A stretch of DNA of 64,000 nucleotides from Thiothrix caldifontis (GTDB taxonomy: Bacteria > Pseudomonadota > Gammaproteobacteria > Thiotrichales > Thiotrichaceae), in the NCBI RefSeq assembly GCF_900107695.1, contig NZ_FNQP01000011.1, positions 1-64,000 of the forward strand. The letters run 5' to 3'. The notes below the pieces were generated by a model. It was not told where the DNA came from. It made no database searches and saw nothing but the letters and a program-made list of their open reading frames with translations. Position numbers and translations under genes: made by a program. Shown piece after piece: positions 1 through 9,586 of the stretch. Position 1 is the first letter of the stretch; every line of letters begins with the position of its first letter.

Positions 1-1
1 A

Positions 2-334
2 AGTCAAAGTCGCCTCGCGGTTTCCAGAAGTGCCAACGTATGGCGAATTTTGTGTGAAATCTACGTCAAATTACTGATTATCCTCATCCAACACTGGATC
101 ATGCTCACCGGATTGTGGGAAATACCCCAGCGCAGCCTCACCAAAGGTGTTCAAGCCATTCAGGAACAGGCTTCCCATCTTGCCGCCTGCATCGCTGAGC
201 GACGCAGCTTGATAAAATGCCTCAAGCAACTGGCAAAACTCTTCGCTTCTTCAACCGCTTGCCGACAAAACAAACGGAGGAAAAAACCTAATAATTGGAT
301 GAGATTACAGCAAGTTAGGGAATGGAGGGCTTAA
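2..334 (+). pseudogene. C-terminal end of an IS4-type transposase (cut by window edge)
   Basis: The frame is open from the window edge to a stop at 332-334. It encodes a basic tail with the pattern typical of IS4-family transposase ends: an E-I-Y-V-K-L segment, then IQHWIMLTG, then the RSLTKGVQ helix, a long Ala/Leu-rich helix, and a basic NKRRKKPN stretch. The DDE catalytic core would lie upstream, outside the window, so it cannot be said whether the element is intact. No terminal inverted repeat was recognised downstream. The assignment rests on remembered family pattern. Confidence 0.6.
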
Positions 335-364
335 AGTTGATGCGTATAGGGAATAGCGGGAAGA

Positions 365-462
365 CCCCCCTCCCTAACCCTCCCCCCGCAAGGGGTGGAG
401 GGGACAAAATCTTCTTTCTTGCTCCCTTCACCCCTTGCGGGGGAAGGGTCGGGGATGGGGGG
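365..462. repeat. Two inverted copies of a C/G-rich interspersed repeat
   Basis: Copy 1 (365-403) has runs of C followed by CCCCCCGCAAGGGG and G runs. Copy 2 (422-462) is its near-perfect reverse complement, containing CCCCTTGCGGGGGAAGGG. Together they could fold into a long hairpin just beyond the phaB stop. A third copy lies at 1236-1278 between phaB and phaA. Confidence 0.75.
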
Positions 463-468
463 TAATCT

Positions 469-1197
469 TTAGTGAATGAACTGACCGCCGTTAGCGGAGA
501 TGTTCGCACCGGTGATGAAGCCCGCTTTATCGGATGCCAAGAAAGAAACGATTGCCGCCATTTCTTCTGGTGTACCCAAACGGCCTACTGGGATTTGCGC
601 GATGATTTTGTTACGCACGTCTTCTGCGATTGCCATGACCATTTCAGTCGCGATGTAACCCGGTGACAAGGTGTTGATGGTCACGCCCTTGCGTGCCACT
701 TCTTGTGCCAGTGCCATGGTGAAACCGTGTACACCGGCTTTTGCTGCGCTGTAGTTGGTTTGACCAAACTGACCTTTCTGACCGTTGATGGAAGAAATGT
801 TGATGACGCGCCCAAAGCCACGTTCAGCCATTTCGTTCACGAACTGGTGCGTGACATTGAATACGCTATCCAAGTTGGTTTTCATGACCGCAGCCCAATG
901 CGCCGGGGTAATTTTCTTGAAGGTGGCGTCACGGGTAATGCCCGCACAGTTAACGATAATGTCAACCTGACCGAAATCCGCAAGCACGGATTCTTTCAGT
1001 TTCGCGCAATCGTCATAGCTGCTGACATCGCAAGGGTAGATGGCAACGTCATAATCTTGTTTAGCTTGCCATGCTTTGGCTTGCTCTTCCGGCTCGAAAT
1101 AGGTGGTGACAACTTTGTAACCGTCAGCAGCGAACTGCTTGCAAATCGCGTTACCAATACCGCCAGTACCGCCTGTTACCAGTGCAACTTTACTCAT
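469..1197 (-). CDS. phaB: Acetoacetyl-CoA reductase PhaB
   Basis: This short-chain dehydrogenase reduces acetoacetyl-CoA to (R)-3-hydroxybutyryl-CoA with NADPH, the second step of PHB synthesis. The 242-residue length is normal for PhaB. The N-terminal nucleotide loop TGGTGGIG sits at residues 8-15 and an NCAGI motif near residue 84. The catalytic set is present as ISSINGQ followed by the Y-S-A-A-K motif. PhaB-type residues such as GQFGQTNY favour PhaB over the fatty-acid reductase FabG. It follows phaA on the minus strand, separated by a C/G-rich repeat, and is probably co-transcribed with it. A purine-rich Shine-Dalgarno lies just upstream of the ATG. Confidence 0.95.
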   Translation of the reverse strand: MSKVALVTGGTGGIGNAICKQFAADGYKVVTTYFEPEEQAKAWQAKQDYDVAIYPCDVSSYDDCAKLKESVLADFGQVDIIVNCAGITRDATFKKITPAHWAAVMKTNLDSVFNVTHQFVNEMAERGFGRVINISSINGQKGQFGQTNYSAAKAGVHGFTMALAQEVARKGVTINTLSPGYIATEMVMAIAEDVRNKIIAQIPVGRLGTPEEMAAIVSFLASDKAGFITGANISANGGQFIH

Positions 1198-1235
1198 AAA
1201 TCTATACTCCTCAATGTAATGTATTCTGTCTCTTA

Positions 1236-1278
1236 CTCCCTGCCCCCTTTACGGGGGAAGGGCTGGGGAAGGGGGTCT
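1236..1278. repeat. Third copy of the C/G-rich repeat, between phaA and phaB
   Basis: Read on the minus strand it starts AGACCCCCTTCCCC and continues with CCCTTCCCCCGTAAAGGGG, matching copy 1 at 365-403 over most of its length. It lies directly after the phaA stop, within the phaA-phaB spacer. It could act as an mRNA hairpin or partial terminator that lowers phaB expression; that is inference. Confidence 0.7.
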
Positions 1279-2463
1279 TTAAACCGCTTCAACTGCCATT
1301 GCCACACCCTGACCACCACCGATACACAGTGTTGCCAGACCTTTTTTCGCGCCAGTGCGCTTCATGCCGTGCAGCAATGTCACCAGCACGCGAGCGCCGG
1401 AAGCACCAATCGGATGACCCAGCGCAATCGCGCCGCCGCTGATGTTAACCTTGCTCAGATCAAAGCCGAGGCTTTCGTTAACCGACATCGCTTGGGCTGC
1501 GAAGGCTTCGTTGGCTTCAATCAGGTCGAGATCCGCCACGCTCCAGCCTGCTTTTTCCAAGCACTTGGTAGTAGCAGGGATTGGGCCAGTGCCCATGATT
1601 GCCGGATCAACGCCCGCGCTGGAGAAGCTCACAATGCGTGCCATAGGGGTTAAGCCCAGTTCAGCCGCTTTGGATGCTGTCATCACTATCACAGCCGCTG
1701 CACCGTCGTTAATACCGGAAGCATTACCCGCTGTGACTGAGCCGTCTTTCTTGAATGCAGGGCGCAATTTGCCAAGGGAAGCCGCTGTTGTGCCAGCGCG
1801 GGGGAATTCATCCTTGGCAAACACCAGAGGGTCGCCTTTGCGCTGTGGAATCACCACGGGGATGATTTCATTGTCAAACACGCCTGCGTTTTGTGCCGCT
1901 TCGGTTTTTTGCTGTGAACTGGCGGCGAATTCGTCTTGCGCTTCACGGCTGAAACCGTATTGCGCAGCGATGTTTTCCGCTGTGATCCCCATGTGGCAAT
2001 CGTTAAAAGCGCACCACAAACCGTCTTTGATCATGGTGTCGACCATTTTCCAGTCGCCCATTTTCTGACCGTTGCGTGAATTAGGCAGGACGTGCGCAGA
2101 AGCACTCATGGTTTCCTGACCGCCCGCGATTACGATGTCAGCGTCGCCACAAGCAACCGCTTGATACGCCAGATGCACTGCTTTCAGACCGCTGCCGCAA
2201 ACCTTGTTAATGGTCATGGCGGGAACTTCAACAGGCAAGCCAGCAGACAGCACGGTTTGACGTGCCGGATTTTGACCCACACCAGCGGTCAATACCTGAC
2301 CCAGAATGACTTCGTTGATTTGCTCAGGTTTCAGGCCAGAACGTTCCAGCAAGCCTTTAATGACGGTTGCACCGAGTTCAGAAGCAGGAATGGCGGATAG
2401 TGAGCCACCAAAAGTACCAAGTGCAGTTCTGCCAGCGGCTACGATCACAATATCTTCGCGCAT
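1279..2463 (-). CDS. phaA: Acetyl-CoA acetyltransferase (beta-ketothiolase) PhaA
   Basis: This enzyme condenses two acetyl-CoA to acetoacetyl-CoA, the entry step to PHB. The frame stays open upstream to 3273, but the thiolase homology begins at MREDIVIV, preceded by AGGAGA at good spacing, so this start gives a normal 394-residue thiolase. The acylated Cys lies in [10 protein letters not shown], the [10 protein letters not shown] motif carries the active-site His, and the C-terminal LCIGGGQG motif carries the second catalytic Cys. It is divergent from phaE, so both halves of the PHA cluster may share the 2464-2652 promoter region. Confidence 0.96.
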   Translation of the reverse strand: MREDIVIVAAGRTALGTFGGSLSAIPASELGATVIKGLLERSGLKPEQINEVILGQVLTAGVGQNPARQTVLSAGLPVEVPAMTINKVCGSGLKAVHLAYQAVACGDADIVIAGGQETMSASAHVLPNSRNGQKMGDWKMVDTMIKDGLWCAFNDCHMGITAENIAAQYGFSREAQDEFAASSQQKTEAAQNAGVFDNEIIPVVIPQRKGDPLVFAKDEFPRAGTTAASLGKLRPAFKKDGSVTAGNASGINDGAAAVIVMTASKAAELGLTPMARIVSFSSAGVDPAIMGTGPIPATTKCLEKAGWSVADLDLIEANEAFAAQAMSVNESLGFDLSKVNISGGAIALGHPIGASGARVLVTLLHGMKRTGAKKGLATLCIGGGQGVAMAVEAV

Positions 2464-2652
2464 GAAACGTTCTCCTAGGGTATAAAATGTCACAAATTCT
2501 GTGGTATATCTGTAGGGTGTCAACAATAAGCCGACAGGTGTGGCTTTGGCAAGTCGTAAAAGTACCACACTGTCAACATTGTTGCGACGCACAAAATAGC
2601 ATGGTAAGCTCTTGGAAGGCAATATTTTTATACGCGGAGGATGGGTACTGTA
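2464..2652. promoter_or_regulatory. Divergent promoter region of phaAB and phaEC
   Basis: The 189 bp between the two divergent PHA operons hold no gene. TGTCAACAAT occurs near 2519 and TGTCAACATTGTTG near 2571; the second contains the inverted repeat CAACA-T-TGTTG. These could be regulator sites, but no regulator gene lies in the cluster and no promoter boxes are certain. The Shine-Dalgarno GGAGG at 2636-2640 serves phaE. Confidence 0.35.
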
Positions 2653-3765
2653 ATGGCAGATTGGTCGGAAGAAATGATGAAAAACTGGTCTGATGCGCAG
2701 CAGCGTTATTGGAATGCGTGGTCGGATCTTTCCAAAATGGGTCAGCCACAAGCTGTGCCGAATTTTGGCGCTGGCTTTGGTTCGGGTTTCGGTGCTGCAC
2801 CTGCTTGGACACAAGGGCTGGAGCAATGGTGGAAAGCCGTTAGCCCGCACACTGTTCCCGGCGCGTCTACCGATGCCTTCCAGCGTATGGTTGAAATGGG
2901 CAAGGTTTACATGAACCTTGCCGAAAATGCTTACAAGGTGCAGCAAACCGGCAGCAATGGCACCGATGCCATGAATGCGTGGATGGATGCCATGGAAACG
3001 GGTTTCCGCCAATGCTGTGGTCAGCTCGAAATGGGGAAGTTCACTGCCCATGGTTTTGGGGTAGGGCAAGCGGCTTTGGATAGCTGGCAACGGGTATTGG
3101 GCAGCATGGGGATGCAAGCTTTCCAACAAATGGGGGCAGGCGGTTTCCACATGCCGACGTCTGAGAACTGGAGTGAACAGCTCAATAAGGTGCTGGGGAC
3201 GCCAGCCGTGGGTTATAACCGTGAATCGCAAGAACGTTTGCAAGCCTTGGCAAAATTGGGTGCAAACTACCAAGAAGCGATGGATGACTACTTAAAAGCG
3301 TTTGCCAAGCAGGGTATTGAGTCCGTGCAAGCGTTGCGTGAGCGTGTCAATACTTTGCGCAGTGAAGGCAAGAAAATCAATTCCTTGCGTGAACTTTACG
3401 ATTTGTGGGTGGATGTCAACGAACAGGTTTACGCCAAGTTTGCCATGACAGATGAATACCAAGTGGTTTACGGCGATTTAGTGAATGCGCTGATGGCACT
3501 TAAACAAGGCATCAATGCGGAGTTGGACAGTGTGTATGAGTCGGCAAACTTGCCAACCCGTAAAGACTTGAATGCGGCGTTTGAAAAGCAGCAAGAAATG
3601 CGCCGCGAAAACCGCACCTTACGCAAGCAGTTACAAGAACTGTCCCGCAAAGTGGATGCGTTAGCTGCCGTACAGAACACCGCTCCGCCCGCCGCGCCTG
3701 CCGCACCGAAACCCAAGGCAGCCGCGAAACCCAAAACCCCTAGCGCCAGCACCAAGAACGCCTAA
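2653..3765 (+). CDS. phaE: Class III PHA synthase subunit PhaE
   Basis: This is the non-catalytic partner of PhaC in class III PHA synthases. The 370-residue protein begins with a Trp/Asp-rich amphipathic segment typical of PhaE, has a long helical middle, and ends in a predicted coiled coil (about residues 310-345) plus an Ala/Pro/Lys tail. An ATG at 2641 directly abuts the GGAGG, leaving no spacer, so the in-frame ATG at 2653 (MADWSEEM) is preferred. It is followed 29 bp later by phaC, an order typical of class III loci. Family assignment is from context plus overall pattern, since PhaE proteins diverge strongly. Confidence 0.9.
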   Translation: MADWSEEMMKNWSDAQQRYWNAWSDLSKMGQPQAVPNFGAGFGSGFGAAPAWTQGLEQWWKAVSPHTVPGASTDAFQRMVEMGKVYMNLAENAYKVQQTGSNGTDAMNAWMDAMETGFRQCCGQLEMGKFTAHGFGVGQAALDSWQRVLGSMGMQAFQQMGAGGFHMPTSENWSEQLNKVLGTPAVGYNRESQERLQALAKLGANYQEAMDDYLKAFAKQGIESVQALRERVNTLRSEGKKINSLRELYDLWVDVNEQVYAKFAMTDEYQVVYGDLVNALMALKQGINAELDSVYESANLPTRKDLNAAFEKQQEMRRENRTLRKQLQELSRKVDALAAVQNTAPPAAPAAPKPKAAAKPKTPSASTKNA

Positions 3766-3794
3766 CCTGCACTGGATATTCAAGGAGAACGAAC

Positions 3795-4856
3795 ATGCCG
3801 TTTCAAATGCGTCCAGACGAAATTCTGAACGAAGTAAAAACCTTCAATGAAAAACTCGCGCAGGGTATGACCAATCTGATGGAAGTCGGCGAGATTTCTT
3901 CAGGCGTTACCCCGTTTGAAGTCGTTTACACCGAAGACAAGCTCAAATTGCTGCATTACACCGGCACGACTGAGCCGACCAATAAAGTACCGATGCTGAT
4001 TGTGTACGCGCTGGTAAACCGCCCTTACATGACCGATATTCAGGAAAACCGTTCCACCATCAAAGGTTTGCTGGATGCGGGTCAGGATGTGTATTTAATC
4101 GACTGGGGCTACCCGGATGCGTCTGACCGTTACCTGACCATCGACGATTACCTCAACGGTTATCTCGATAATTGTGTGGATGAAATCCGTGCGCGGCATA
4201 ACGTTGATGCCGTTAACCTGTTAGGGATTTGCCAAGGCGGTGCATTTAGCCTGTGTTACAGCGCCATGCATCCTGAAAAGGTCAAAAATCTGGTCACAAT
4301 GGTGACGCCAGTCGATTACCAAACGCCGGATAATATGCTGAGCCACTGGGTGCAAAACATCGACATTGACCAACTGGTCGATACCATCGGCAATATCCCC
4401 GGCGAAATGCTTAACTGGACATTCCTCAACCTCAAGCCTTACCAGCTAATGGGGCAGAAATACCTCGGCATGGTGGATGTGATGGGTGATAGCCAAACCC
4501 TGAAAAACTTCATGCGCATGGAAAAGTGGATTTTCGACAGCCCTGACCAGGCGGGCGAAACTTTCCGCCAATTCATCAAGGATTTCTTCCAGCAAAACAA
4601 ATTGCTGAAAGGTGAAGTGCAGATCGGCAATTACACGATTGACCTGAAAAACGTAACAGCCCCCGTGCTGAATATCTTTGCTGAACAGGATCATCTGGTT
4701 CCGCCTGATGCATCACGCGCGTTGAAGGGTGCTACGGGCAGCAGCGATTACACCGAACTGTCTTTCAAAGGCGGTCATATCGGTATTTACGTCAGTGGCA
4801 AAGCGCAAAAAACCATTCCACCCGCGATTGGCGAGTGGTTGACAGCGCGTAGTTAA
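3795..4856 (+). CDS. phaC: Class III PHA synthase catalytic subunit PhaC
   Basis: This alpha/beta-hydrolase-fold enzyme polymerises 3-hydroxyacyl-CoA at the granule surface. At 353 residues it has the short length of class III rather than class I/II synthases. The lipase-like box GICQGG places the nucleophile at Cys146. Asp299 (AEQDHLVPP) and His328 (KGGHIG) complete the triad. A GGAGAACGAAC leader precedes the ATG. It needs PhaE, encoded directly upstream. Confidence 0.96.
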   Translation: MPFQMRPDEILNEVKTFNEKLAQGMTNLMEVGEISSGVTPFEVVYTEDKLKLLHYTGTTEPTNKVPMLIVYALVNRPYMTDIQENRSTIKGLLDAGQDVYLIDWGYPDASDRYLTIDDYLNGYLDNCVDEIRARHNVDAVNLLGICQGGAFSLCYSAMHPEKVKNLVTMVTPVDYQTPDNMLSHWVQNIDIDQLVDTIGNIPGEMLNWTFLNLKPYQLMGQKYLGMVDVMGDSQTLKNFMRMEKWIFDSPDQAGETFRQFIKDFFQQNKLLKGEVQIGNYTIDLKNVTAPVLNIFAEQDHLVPPDASRALKGATGSSDYTELSFKGGHIGIYVSGKAQKTIPPAIGEWLTARS

Positions 4857-4884
4857 ACGCAAGTTGTAGCGGCAGCGGGTAGGC

Positions 4885-5700
4885 TTAGGCTTGCCCCGCA
4901 GCCAATTCCTGCACGATCAGGTCGATAATGTGCCGCACCGGAATGATGTTTTCGGGGTTGTGCAACAATAAATCACGATTAATTTCCAGCGTGAACGGGT
5001 GTTTGCCCTTGAATTGTTCACAAGTGAAACGCCCCAGCGAGTTAATCCCTGAATACGGGTTGTTGCAGCGGATTACGTCACAAAAGTTGAAACCGACATC
5101 CAATTCGTGGAAATGGTCTTCAATAATGCTGGACATCAGCTCTAAGATCTTTTTACTCGCATAGCAATTATGGTGTGGCTTGCCGTGCAGGTCGCCACCG
5201 TTGCCAAACATGAACAGCGGGCGCAAATTGCCCCGGTCTTTGGAAACACTCGTGCCAATCCCCGGCATGGTGTGGCAGAACAGCACTTGTTTAATCTGTG
5301 GATTCGCCAGCAATTCCACCATTTTCCGTTGGTGTGGCATGACATAGCGTTCAATGACCGCTTGCCGCACGGTTTCCGGCATTCCACGTTCGGATTGGTA
5401 AATCTTCACGCCTTGGCTGGTATGCGTTTTGACCACACCATCCGCACTGAAATCGTCGTGGCGGCGGTTGGGGTCGGCATGGGCACGCCATAGCCGGAAG
5501 CGCAGTACGTGCGGGTTGCTGGGTAAATCAAGGTAGAGTGCGTCGGAAAATTCATCGGCATCTTCGCGGCGGTCGCCGGGCGTGAACTTGGGGTGCAAGT
5601 AAGGTTTGACCTCATCCGGGGTCAAGTGACCGCCATGCGGTAATTCCAGTAAAACAGGGCTTTCCCCCTCGATGTATTGGAAGGGTTGGTCAATTTCCAT
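4885..5700 (-). CDS. N-formylglutamate amidohydrolase-family protein
   Basis: The 271-residue protein resembles the N-formylglutamate amidohydrolase (HutG-like) family, zinc enzymes that cleave N-acyl amino acids. The family-like start LELPHGGHLTPDE, a CHTMPGIG motif and a GGDLHGKPHH segment supply candidate metal-binding His and Asp residues. No other histidine-degradation genes are near. It lies 14 bp downstream of an ATP-grasp gene in the same direction, suggesting that the two act on the same small amide or peptide. The true substrate is unknown. Confidence 0.7.
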   Translation of the reverse strand: MEIDQPFQYIEGESPVLLELPHGGHLTPDEVKPYLHPKFTPGDRREDADEFSDALYLDLPSNPHVLRFRLWRAHADPNRRHDDFSADGVVKTHTSQGVKIYQSERGMPETVRQAVIERYVMPHQRKMVELLANPQIKQVLFCHTMPGIGTSVSKDRGNLRPLFMFGNGGDLHGKPHHNCYASKKILELMSSIIEDHFHELDVGFNFCDVIRCNNPYSGINSLGRFTCEQFKGKHPFTLEINRDLLLHNPENIIPVRHIIDLIVQELAAGQA

Positions 5701-5714
5701 GTGTGCTGCGTCAA

Positions 5715-6950
5715 TTATAAGTGAATCCCCGGCAGCAGCCCGCGCTGTGCCAACGTGTCACGCAGGCTGACATGGGCATCCACGTCATTTTCGGTCACTT
5801 GTGCCAAATAAACCCGCGTCTTCTGATCATAACGAGGGTCGTAATACAAACCAACCGGCATGAGGACTTTTTTCTCGATTTCGGGGAGGAATGCGTCCAA
5901 AAAGGCCAGCGGATTGCCGGGGTAGCAAAAATAGCCGGTTTCCAGATTGGGGCGCTGGAAATGCGTGAGGAAATGTTCGCGGATAAAGTGGAACGGGGTC
6001 GACCCGTTGAGGCGGAAATTGGGGTCGATGAAATACAGTTTGTCGTCGGCGGCTTTGATCACGTCCAGCCCGCACACCCCAAACCAGCCCAGGTTTGCGG
6101 CATTGCGGGCAATTTCAACCGCGATGGCTTCGAGTTCGGGGGAGGGATGCCAGCAAAGGTCAATGAAATTGCCTTCGTAGCGGGCGCTGGCGGAAATCCG
6201 CTGTTCCGAGCCGCCAATGAAACGGATCGTGCCGTCACGGTCAACGTGCAGATTGAGGTTGTAATTGGCTAAGTAACCGCCGATGAAATGTTCAACCTTG
6301 ACCCGATGCCCGCCGAAACGTTCTTGCGCGGCTTGCACATCCGCTTCAGTCTGGCAAATCGCCACGCCATCGCCACCGCCGGATGGGGCTGCCAGCTTGA
6401 TGACGAAGGGCAATTCCCAATGTTCCCGCCAAGTTTTGCCTGCAAAGGTAGCGGCATCATAGACCTCATAGGGGATGCAATGCGAGGAAATGTCTGCCAT
6501 GCGCCCCTTGTCGTTGAGTTGCACGATCAGTTCCGGGTTTTCCAGATAGTAATGGTCGCTGGCAATCTGGTCGGCGGGGTAGGGGTGTGGCACGACCAGT
6601 TTTGATTGCGGGTGGTTGCCGAGGTATTCCAGATAGCTATGCCCGCCTGCGTAACGCACCACCTCGCCCATTTGCTTGCCGAAATGTTCCTGGAAAAAGC
6701 CGTGCCACCAAGGGGTCAAATCTTGGCTGAAATCCACCACGCCCTCTTTCACCAGGGTGGTGGCTTCGCCGCCAATGAGCAGGAAACGCGCTGTCTGGCA
6801 GGTCAGGTATTGCACCGAACGGCGGTAGTAGTAATGGCATTCGCCCGGCAAGTCATACGCGGCGTAGTAGGGGTAGCGCGGCATGTGGATGCCGTTACTG
6901 CCGGTGGCGTAAGCCTCGCTGACGGTGCAGCCTGTATAGCGTTCGAGCAT
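5715..6950 (-). CDS. ATP-grasp family ligase
   Basis: The 411-residue protein has the central and C-terminal parts of an ATP-grasp enzyme, which joins a carboxylate to an amine via an acyl-phosphate. The glycine-rich ATP loop appears as LAAPSGGGDGVAI (about residues 190-202), and the metal-binding end as FIDPNFRLNGS near residue 310. The N-terminal 120 residues match no substrate domain I recognise. It is the first gene of a two-gene operon with the amidohydrolase-like gene. Related ATP-grasp proteins make dipeptides or amide natural products; no specific product can be named. Confidence 0.7.
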   Translation of the reverse strand: MLERYTGCTVSEAYATGSNGIHMPRYPYYAAYDLPGECHYYYRRSVQYLTCQTARFLLIGGEATTLVKEGVVDFSQDLTPWWHGFFQEHFGKQMGEVVRYAGGHSYLEYLGNHPQSKLVVPHPYPADQIASDHYYLENPELIVQLNDKGRMADISSHCIPYEVYDAATFAGKTWREHWELPFVIKLAAPSGGGDGVAICQTEADVQAAQERFGGHRVKVEHFIGGYLANYNLNLHVDRDGTIRFIGGSEQRISASARYEGNFIDLCWHPSPELEAIAVEIARNAANLGWFGVCGLDVIKAADDKLYFIDPNFRLNGSTPFHFIREHFLTHFQRPNLETGYFCYPGNPLAFLDAFLPEIEKKVLMPVGLYYDPRYDQKTRVYLAQVTENDVDAHVSLRDTLAQRGLLPGIHL

Positions 6951-7040
6951 GGTGGTTTACTCCGGGGGCGGCGGTAAACCTATTAATCTAGCAGGTGATT
7001 GTTGCTGGCGTATGACAATATTGTGTGGTTTGATGGGAAA

Positions 7041-7469
7041 ATGATGTCATACCTTCTGCTTTTCTTATCGGCACTGTTGGCGGCTACGCTGATTCCCGCG
7101 CAATCGGAAGCCTTGCTGGTGAGTTTGATGCTTCAGGGGGAGGCAGTGCTGTGGCTGTTACTGGTGGTGGCGACGTTGGGCAATACGCTGGGATCGGTGA
7201 TTAACTGGTGGTTGGGGCGTTATCTGGAACATTTTCAGAGTAAACGCTGGTTTCCGGTGAAAGCGGCAAGCTTGGCACGGGCGCAACAGTGGTTTCAGCG
7301 TTATGGGTGGGGGGTGTTGTTGTTGAGTTGGTTGCCGGTCATCGGTGATCCGCTGACGGTGGTGGCGGGGGTGATGCGAATGCGCTTGCTGCCGTTTGTG
7401 CTGGTGGTGGCAGTGGCGAAAGGAGGGCGGTACGGGGTGTTGGCATGGGCGTTTCTCTTATTCAGATAG
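7041..7469 (+). CDS. YqaA-type DedA/SNARE-associated membrane protein
   Basis: This small integral membrane protein of the YqaA branch of the DedA/VTT superfamily may move lipids between leaflets. The frame is open from 6999 through TTG codons, but ATG at 7041/7044 gives about 142 residues, the usual YqaA length. It keeps the family-like start LSALLAATLIPAQSEALLV, the GNTLGSVINWWLGR loop and the SWLPVIGDPLTVVAGVMR re-entrant segment. It is a single gene, divergent from the ATP-grasp operon. The function in the family is inferred, not known for this gene. Confidence 0.75.
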   Translation: MMSYLLLFLSALLAATLIPAQSEALLVSLMLQGEAVLWLLLVVATLGNTLGSVINWWLGRYLEHFQSKRWFPVKAASLARAQQWFQRYGWGVLLLSWLPVIGDPLTVVAGVMRMRLLPFVLVVAVAKGGRYGVLAWAFLLFR

Positions 7470-7550
7470 CTCGATTGTAACATAGCTAGGTTTTACCACT
7501 TATGCTAAGTTACCCCGTTTTTACGATCGTCTACGTAGGAGCGCGGTAAC

Positions 7551-8765
7551 GTGAAATTCAGCGAATATAACTGGAACGCCATGCCGGATAAAGCCGGGCA
7601 TTTTGGCGTATACGGCGGGCGTTTCGTCGCAGAAACGCTAATGGAACCCATCTACGAACTCGAACAAGCCTACGAAAAGCTTAAAAACGACCCAGCCTTT
7701 CAAGCCGAATTCGACCGCGACCTTAAATACTATGTTGGTCGTCCCAGCCCATTGTATCTGGCAGAACGTTGGACACGCGAACTTGGCGGTGCAAAAATTT
7801 ACCTCAAGCGCGAAGACCTGAACCACACCGGCGCACACAAGATCAACAACACCATCGGTCAAGCCTTGCTCGCCAAATTCATGGGCAAGACGCGCATTAT
7901 CGCTGAAACTGGCGCGGGTCAGCACGGCGTAGCCTCTGCCACCATCGCCGCCCGCTTAGGTTTGGAATGCATCGTCTACATGGGTGCGGAAGACGTGCAA
8001 CGCCAAGCCCCCAACGTGTTTCGCATGAAATTGCTGGGCGCAACCGTTGTCCCAGTCACCTCCGGCTCAAAAACCCTCAAAGACGCGCTCAACGAAGCGA
8101 TGCGCGACTGGGTAACAAACGTCGATGACACCTTTTATATTATCGGCACAGTCGCAGGCCCCCACCCCTATCCCGCAATGGTGCGCGATTTCCAATCCGT
8201 GATCGGGCGCGAAGCGCGTGAGCAAATTCTGGAGCAGGAAGGGCGTTTGCCAGATGCGTTGGTGGCTTGTGTCGGCGGTGGTTCTAACGCTATTGGCTTG
8301 TTCCACCCCTTCCTCGCGGATGAATCCGTCGCCATTTACGGCGTAGAAGCAGGTGGCGATGGCCTTGCAACCGGCAAACACGCTGCCCCCTTGTGTGCAG
8401 GCAAACCGGGTGTATTGCACGGCAACCGCACTTATTTAATGGAAGACACCAACGGGCAAATCATCGAAACCCATTCGATTTCCGCCGGATTGGACTACCC
8501 CGGTGTCGGCCCCGAACACGCTTGGTTGAAGGACATCGGTCGTGCCAACTACGTATCAGTGACGGATGCGGAAGCCATGCAAGGTTTCCACGCCTTAACC
8601 CGCATAGAAGGCATTATCCCCGCGTTGGAAAGCAGCCACGCGCTGGCTTACGCGATGAAACTTGCGCCTACCATGTCTAAAGACCAAAGCATTATCGTCA
8701 ACCTTTCCGGGCGTGGCGACAAAGACATCAACACCATTGCACGGCTGGAGGGCATTACGCTATGA
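7551..8765 (+). CDS. trpB: Tryptophan synthase beta chain
   Basis: This PLP enzyme condenses indole with serine to give tryptophan. The 404 residues are colinear with TrpB. The PLP lysine lies in HTGAHKINN, the phosphate loop is VGGGSNAIG, and the monovalent-cation region [11 protein letters not shown] is present. It starts with GTG preceded by AGGAG nine bases upstream. The stop overlaps the trpA start (ATGA), so the two subunits are translationally coupled. No trpF and no leader-peptide attenuator are visible upstream. Confidence 0.97.
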   Translation: MKFSEYNWNAMPDKAGHFGVYGGRFVAETLMEPIYELEQAYEKLKNDPAFQAEFDRDLKYYVGRPSPLYLAERWTRELGGAKIYLKREDLNHTGAHKINNTIGQALLAKFMGKTRIIAETGAGQHGVASATIAARLGLECIVYMGAEDVQRQAPNVFRMKLLGATVVPVTSGSKTLKDALNEAMRDWVTNVDDTFYIIGTVAGPHPYPAMVRDFQSVIGREAREQILEQEGRLPDALVACVGGGSNAIGLFHPFLADESVAIYGVEAGGDGLATGKHAAPLCAGKPGVLHGNRTYLMEDTNGQIIETHSISAGLDYPGVGPEHAWLKDIGRANYVSVTDAEAMQGFHALTRIEGIIPALESSHALAYAMKLAPTMSKDQSIIVNLSGRGDKDINTIARLEGITL

Positions 8766-9565
8766 GTCGCATCGCCGCTTGTTTCGCTGCCCTCAAAGCG
8801 CAGGGCAAAACCGCATTGATTCCTTACGTGACGGCGGGCGACCCGCATCCGTCGATCACCGTGCCGCTGATGCATCGCATGGTGGCAGCCGGTGCAAACA
8901 TTATCGAACTTGGCGTGCCGTTTTCCGACCCGATGGCGGACGGCCCGACGATCCAGCAAGCGCACGAACGTGCTTTGCTGCACAACACCAGCTTGCACGA
9001 CATCCTCGGCATGGTGGCAGAATTCCGCCAAACCGATACCACCACCCCAGTGGTGCTAATGGGCTATTTGAACCCGATTGAAATCATGGGTTACGCCGAA
9101 TTTGCCAAAGCAGCACAAGCAGCAGGTGTGGACGGTGCACTGACAGTAGACTTGCCGCCAGAAGAGGGTATGGGTGTATTGCCTTTGTTCCGTGAACATG
9201 GCATTGATCCGATTTTCCTGTTGTCGCCGACCACGCCAGAACGCCGCATAGCGACTGTGGCGCAAGCAGGCGGCGGCTTCATTTACTACGTCTCGCTGAA
9301 AGGCGTGACGGGTGCAAGCACGCTGGATGTTGGGCAAGTTGCCGACCATATCGCCAAAATCCGTCAACACACTGACCTGCCATTGGGCGTAGGTTTCGGC
9401 ATTAAAGATGCGGCAACCGCCGCCGCCGTCGCGAAAACAGCCGATGCCGTGGTAGTCGGTAGTGCCGTGATCAAACAGATCGAAGCGACACCTGACGACC
9501 ATACTGCTATCATGAATAACATCAGTGACTTGCTGGCTTCCATGCGTACCGCGCTGGATGCTTGA
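8762..9565 (+). CDS. trpA: Tryptophan synthase alpha chain
   Basis: This TIM-barrel lyase releases indole from indole-3-glycerol phosphate and channels it to TrpB. The catalytic Glu is in [10 protein letters not shown] and the catalytic Asp in the following PMADGP. The phosphate-binding GFGIKDA and VVGSAVIK loops near the C terminus are intact. At 267 residues it has the normal length. It overlaps trpB by 4 bp and is followed 21 bp later by accD, a common gammaproteobacterial arrangement. Confidence 0.97.
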   Translation: MSRIAACFAALKAQGKTALIPYVTAGDPHPSITVPLMHRMVAAGANIIELGVPFSDPMADGPTIQQAHERALLHNTSLHDILGMVAEFRQTDTTTPVVLMGYLNPIEIMGYAEFAKAAQAAGVDGALTVDLPPEEGMGVLPLFREHGIDPIFLLSPTTPERRIATVAQAGGGFIYYVSLKGVTGASTLDVGQVADHIAKIRQHTDLPLGVGFGIKDAATAAAVAKTADAVVVGSAVIKQIEATPDDHTAIMNNISDLLASMRTALDA

Positions 9566-9586
9566 ACTTAGGGGTAAACAAAATAC

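Noticed and set aside
703-1653. 316-codon plus-strand frame across phaB and phaA
   Set aside because: It lies antisense to two well-defined enzymes and spans the repeat between them; the translation has no recognisable domain.
2464-3273. N-terminal extension of phaA giving 664 residues
   Set aside because: It runs antisense through phaE and adds sequence unlike any thiolase; the shorter start has a proper ribosome site.
5721-6977. Long plus-strand frames opposite the ATP-grasp gene
   Set aside because: They are antisense shadows in G+C-rich coding sequence; the minus-strand product has clear ATP-grasp motifs.
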